From Coix lacryma-jobi var. lacryma-jobi (Eukaryota; Streptophyta; Magnoliopsida; Poales; Poaceae), in NCBI GenBank assembly GCA_009763385.1, contig CM019824.1:178664725-178728724 (forward strand): a DNA stretch of 64,000 nt. The letters run 5' to 3'. The number at the start of each line of letters is the position of its first letter. Position 1 is the first letter of the stretch. The translations under genes and the position numbers were made by a program. Shown here one piece after another: positions 59,941 to 64,000 of this stretch. Below the pieces are notes generated by a model, which saw nothing but the letters and a program-made list of their open reading frames with translations, was not told the DNA's origin and did no database searches.

Positions 59941-60131
59941 TGTAGCGTTTTCGTTGTTATTTGACAAACTTTGTTCAAATATGGACTACGTAGACTCCAA
60001 AGATTCGTCTCGACATGTACATACTAAAAGTACAATTAGTTATTTTTTTACCTACATTTAATACTCCATGCATACGTCCGAACATTGATGTGATGGAAAA
60101 TTTTAGGAAATAAGAGCAACTAAACAAGGCC
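59941..60131. mobile_element. Truncated copy of the MITE at 15085-15311
   Basis: It aligns with 15111-15311 with few differences (for example TGTAGCGTTTTCGTTGTTAT at the start and CTAAACAAGGCC at the end). The first 26 bases, with the left inverted end, are missing. Confidence 0.8.
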
Positions 60132-60539
60132 TATATTGGAGAGGCACGGCAGCAGGCAGACAAGCGCACCTGCCCTGGCCTGCTCGGCAGGCACAGGTAC
60201 ACACCATCAGTACTGCCGCTGAGAGTGAGAGTGAGAGCTAAGCTATCCCTTACATTACTTTACGATGACACACCCAGCACCCAGCAGCTAACCTAAACTC
60301 CCTCCCAATCATGCAATGCGTACGTACGTCCACGTAGGTTACGCGGAGAACACTGTGTTCTACTAGTTCTACGACCCAGATGATAGATCGAACATGGTGA
60401 CCATGGGTGGTTATTTTTCAAAATTTTGTTCCTTTCTAGAATGACAATCATTACAACTCATTGTTCATATAGTGAAAAGATAACAAATAAATTCTTGTTC
60501 TGTTTGTGTAATTTTTCTATTGTATTCATGAAGAGCTAA

Positions 60540-61275
60540 ATTCATCTCTGATCCCAAAATTTGGTCGGAGGTGTCATTCAAGTCCCAGAACTTTCAAACT
60601 GATACTTGTAGGTCCCTGAACTTGGTAAATGGTGTTATATAGGTCTCTGAACTTTTAAGGTGATCACCATAGGTCTCTAAACTTTACTGGCGGTGTTGTT
60701 CCGGTCCGAATGTGGTCTAACCCACTACTCCATAAGCTGGAGTGGTATGCTGATTGTACGTTAGACGTGAATCCAACACGTATCAATTAATCAATCATTA
60801 TTATTTTATATAAATAATTTACATCAACAAAAATAAATTAAAGTATTAAAATAATTTTACAACTTTTGATACTTTTGGAATTTCTTTAATCTATAGGAAT
60901 TTTAATATTAAAAAATTTAGAGTATTAAAATAATTTAATATAGAAAACTTTAATACTATAGATATTTTAATATTATTTTAAAACTTTAAAAATAATACTA
61001 CAAAATTTGAAGTAATTTTAATACTATACGTATAGCCAGCGTACCACACTGTTTCACACAGTGGCTTAAACCATATTCGGACCTCAATGGTATCGTCGAC
61101 CAAGTTTAAGGACCTGCGGTAATTAACTTAAAAGTTCAGAGGCTTGGTGATCACCTTGAAAGTTTAAGGATCTAGATGACACAATTTGCCAAGTTTAGAG
61201 ACCAACAAATATCATTTTGAAAGTTTAGAGACCTGGATGACATGTCCAACCAAGTTTAAGGACTGGAGGTGAATC
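60540..61275. mobile_element. Fold-back element with arms of about 190 bases
   Basis: The left arm (60540-60730) and the right arm (61060-61275) are imperfect complements through most of their length, with recurring words such as AGGTCTCTGAACTTT and AAAGTTTAGAGACC. The AT-rich middle has no ORF. Long arms suggest a Mutator-type miniature; the target duplication is not clear. Confidence 0.7.
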
Positions 61276-62717
61276 TTTCTCTTCAAGAAAATATCCATCC
61301 AGGATGACATTAGAAGAAAGGAACGTGAGAGGTAAATGAAGATGAGGGCCGAGTTCTTAGAGCCAATGCACCACTATAAAGGTGTGGTAGGACCGTAGGA
61401 ACGAACATCTTATCATAGTGTAGGATTCACCTATACTATACTAAACTATCCGCACGCTAACTATATGCAATGATATTTGCCCCTAGCATGTGAGGTAGAC
61501 GTCTCAATCTGGTTTCCTCTCTTATTTTCTTCCCCACTAATAAGGATGGCTCTTGGTCGTACTATAGAATTTTTAAAGTATCGAAACTTAAATAAGAACG
61601 TGAGACCCTCACACATATCGATGGCACACGGTAGATACAACAGAAAAACAATGTACCATGATTGATAAGGACGTCCCTAATAAAACTTCAAATAGCCAAC
61701 ATATATTGCATTTTAATCTGAATAGAAGAGAGAACGTTAAAACTGAACTCTCTAGCTAGCGATGTCTCAAGCGGCTGGCTTAGCTCGCACGGTATACAAA
61801 GAAGTTTACTGTCTCTGACATCTTGGTGCTCTTTGTTGACTGACATGCTGCATGTAGTGTTTTCTTCTATTTTTTATTCTCACAAAATCGTTAGCGATTT
61901 GTATTCGTCTGCTGGGGACGCCTCAAGGAGCACCGATATGTTTAGGAAATACTATGTTCTTCGAGTGTACTCTCTCCGTTTCAAAATACAGTCGCTGTTA
62001 TTTTGGATTTTCATGCTGCAAATTTAGTTAGATTTGTAGAAAATATGCATAATATTAAAGATTAGATTGAAAGATCGTTCTGACAATACGAATTATATAC
62101 CATAAGTACTAATATTTGTTAATATATATAGTCAAAGTTATTTGTTGGAAAGTAAACACGACATTTATTTTAGCGGCGCAGCTATAGAACTCGGGAGCAG
62201 CAGCATGCGGATGGGAATTCGAGAGTACTCCCTCTGCATGCACTGCCGTCTGCAGGGACAGTACTAGTGTGTACTCCCTCACTCCCTTAACCTGTGTCGT
62301 CCGGAAAGCGTGTCTGTGATGAGAACACGGAAGACAGACATTTAGGCACGGAGGGAGTAGTACGGAGTACTCCGTATGTACACGTATGTACTGTACAGTA
62401 GATCTCTGTCACCGTCCTGCGCCTCCCATCATCGTCTTGCCCTGCGGCCTGCGCCCCTGCAACTGCAACTCCCTGTTTGATGTCATCCGCCTGCCCGCCC
62501 TGCTCTCTGCTCTGCACTCTGCTCGTCTCCTTCCCTGCTCCCTTTTTTAAAGCCCCGCCAGCGCCAGGCCGCCACACTCACCGCTGCAGTCAGACGCCTT
62601 CGTCATCTCCTTCCTTCCTTCCCTTCCTCCAAGCCAACTGGTATCGTCCCCGGATCCCTCCATTAGTCCATTGGAGGGGACTGTCCCGTCCCGTTCCCGA
62701 TCCCGTCCCGTGTCCCG

Positions 62718-63215
62718 ATGCTGATGGGGTTCCCCGTGGGGTACTCGGAGATGCCCAAGCTGGTGCTGCACCTGCTCTTCCTCCTCGGCCACCTGCGCCG
62801 CCTCTCCTCCTGGCTGCTCCGCCTCGCGGGCGCCGACGCCGACCCCGACGCCGACCTCCACCACCACCACCACCCGCGCCACCCCTGCGCCGCCGCCGCC
62901 GCCGAGCGCCTCGAGGAGCACTCCCCGGCGGTGCGCTTCGACTCGCTGTCGCCCTGCGCCGGCGGCGAAAGCGAAAGCGGAAGCGGAAGCGGAGGGCAGA
63001 CGGCGCCGCGGCCGCTCCCCGAGGGGTGCTGCGTCTGCCTCGGCGACTTCCACGCCGCCGCCGAGGTGCGCCGCGCCAGGGGCTGCCGCCACGTCTTCCA
63101 CCGCGCCTGCCTCGACCGCTGGGCCGCGCACGGCCACCGCACATGCCCGCTCTGCCGGACGCCGCTCCTCCCGCCGCTGCTCCTGCCGCTCCCGCTGCCG
63201 CTGCCGCCGTCGTAG
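62718..63215 (+). CDS. BRH1: RING-H2 E3 ubiquitin ligase, BRH1-like
   Basis: 165 residues, no intron. The start MGFPVGYSEMPKLVLHLLFLLGHLRRL is characteristic of the brassinosteroid-responsive RING-H2 group: a hydrophobic N-terminal helix (about residues 12-30). A second ATG at 62724, two codons on, matches the family start and may be the one used. The RING-H2 domain lies at about residues 104-147: CCVC, then C-R-H, H, C and the final CPLC give the C3H2C3 order with all eight zinc ligands. The middle is Ala/Asp/His-rich and variable. Members are E3 ligases whose transcripts respond to brassinosteroid and elicitors; targets here are unknown. The C-terminus is a Pro/Leu run. Strong GC bias makes long antisense ORFs. 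Confidence 0.88.
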   Translation: MLMGFPVGYSEMPKLVLHLLFLLGHLRRLSSWLLRLAGADADPDADLHHHHHPRHPCAAAAAERLEEHSPAVRFDSLSPCAGGESESGSGSGGQTAPRPLPEGCCVCLGDFHAAAEVRRARGCRHVFHRACLDRWAAHGHRTCPLCRTPLLPPLLLPLPLPLPPS

Positions 63216-64000
63216 CGATCCGAATTACCTCCTTCCTGTTGGGCCTTTGTGCAAAACAATCACCATTCGATTCGACCGGCTTGGTGGCCGTGACCAGGTG
63301 GGTCTCTGTGGTTTGTTCTGATTTTGAGAACCGGCAGGGGGCTCCATGTCAAAGGGGCTCCGGTGTGCTCTGTTCTCTGCTCTGGGAAAACAAGGCTAAT
63401 AAAGCCTTTGTTGTCAAAAAAAAAAAAAGAGGCTAATAAAGCCTGAAGATTAGAATGTGAGCAAAGATGGTGATAGACAAGTTTAACTAGGTTATTAGGG
63501 CAAAGTTAAATAGAAAGACTACTTACTGTACTATTGTATACACGTACTACCAGGTAGAGCAATTTGGCAAGAGATGTGGCTCTGCTAGTGTTCGTTTTCT
63601 TCTTCTAAATATTTTATTTCTGTTTTCTCTCCCTCATTGGGTGGGTGGAGATGATACATAATACTACATACCCTGATTTCACTGTTTTGTGGGTCAGATC
63701 TTACTGTTGGAGTGGATGGAGATAGCCAATATAATATGGATGGCTTATTTATTTACCTGGATGGATTTGTATGGTGTGGTATGCAAGTTCCTGATAATTG
63801 TGCAGGTTCAAACAACCTGGGTTTGGAACTTTTGGCTTTGGAGATCCAGTGCAAAACCATATGTGTTATCTGTGTGAAGACACATGGTGTGCAGTAAAGA
63901 AAAAAGGAACTGTATTTTTCTTGTTTGTTCATAAAAAATGAAGTATCTGCAGAGAAACCTGGTACATGCCTGGCCATACCTGGTTTGCGTATTTTATTTT
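63216..64000. other. 3' region of the RING gene and trailing sequence
   Basis: It holds AATAAAG signals at 63400 and 63437 and a duplicated word around an A run (63393-63444). The rest to the window end shows no gene. Confidence 0.6.
63393..63444 (+). repeat. Direct repeat AGGCTAATAAAGCCT around a poly(A) tract
   Basis: The same 15 bases stand at 63393-63407 and 63430-63444. Between them are TTGTTGTC, 13 A and a G. The AATAAA polyadenylation signal lies within each copy. Confidence 0.9.

Larger units (their letters stand above)
59209..62717. other. Intergenic stretch with MITEs
   Basis: No gene recognised. It contains a truncated MITE (59941-60131), a long-armed fold-back element (60540-61275) and, in the last 750 bases, half of a Stowaway-like end near 61965 and a short one at about 62277-62361 upstream of the RING gene. 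The CT-rich leader of that gene begins near 62590. Confidence 0.6.

Noticed and set aside
62477..63436. 319-codon ORF overlapping the RING gene in another frame
   Set aside because: Pro/Arg runs caused by GC bias; the RING frame has all zinc ligands and a family-typical start.

Overview
This window is nuclear DNA of a grass. The genes carry GT-AG introns, several have the GC-rich 5' exons typical of grasses, and the intergenic space is packed with grass-type MITEs (Stowaway-like CTCCCTCCGT ends, GGCCTTGTTTAG families, CACTA-derived miniatures) and with Sirevirus-type Ty1/copia elements. The palindrome-rich Sirevirus LTRs and the gene set suggest an Andropogoneae grass such as sorghum. That species-level guess is inference; nothing here was searched against a database.

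Layout. 1-3306: 3' half of a Sirevirus-like element (broken env-like ORF, polypurine tract, LTR). 5.8-9.6 kb: two tandem HAD-type sugar-phosphatase-like genes, one with five exons and one with two. 9.9-14.4 kb (minus): a ten-exon AAA+ ATPase of the CDC48C/NVL type, reconstructed exon by exon. 15.4-18.3 kb: a leucine-rich-repeat receptor-like protein carrying a one-base frameshift. 18.5-18.8 kb (minus): a truncated LEA_2/NHL-like ORF. 19.7-20.3 kb (minus): an invertase/pectin-methylesterase inhibitor. 21.0-30.8 kb (minus): two tandem WAT1-related (EamA) transporters with the same six-exon layout; the fifth intron of the second is 3.8 kb long and full of MITEs. 32.1-34.1 kb: a solo-LTR-like block with five covarying palindromes. 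36-43 kb: three stages of MITE and CACTA-like debris. 43.15-59.2 kb: a three-level nest, in which a non-autonomous hAT element (8-bp target duplication) was entered by a 15.2-kb Sirevirus-type element (5-bp duplication), whose integrase region was entered by a solo LTR (5-bp duplication). 62.7-63.2 kb: a BRH1-like RING-H2 gene.

The host genes do not form a pathway. They are independent plant genes, two of them in tandem pairs. The strongest observations are structural: the dated nest of insertions, a 689-bp microhomology deletion, intron loss and intron expansion between paralogues, compensatory stem changes in LTR palindromes, and tRNA-like box A/box B segments inside CACTA miniatures. I found no gene system that I would call new.
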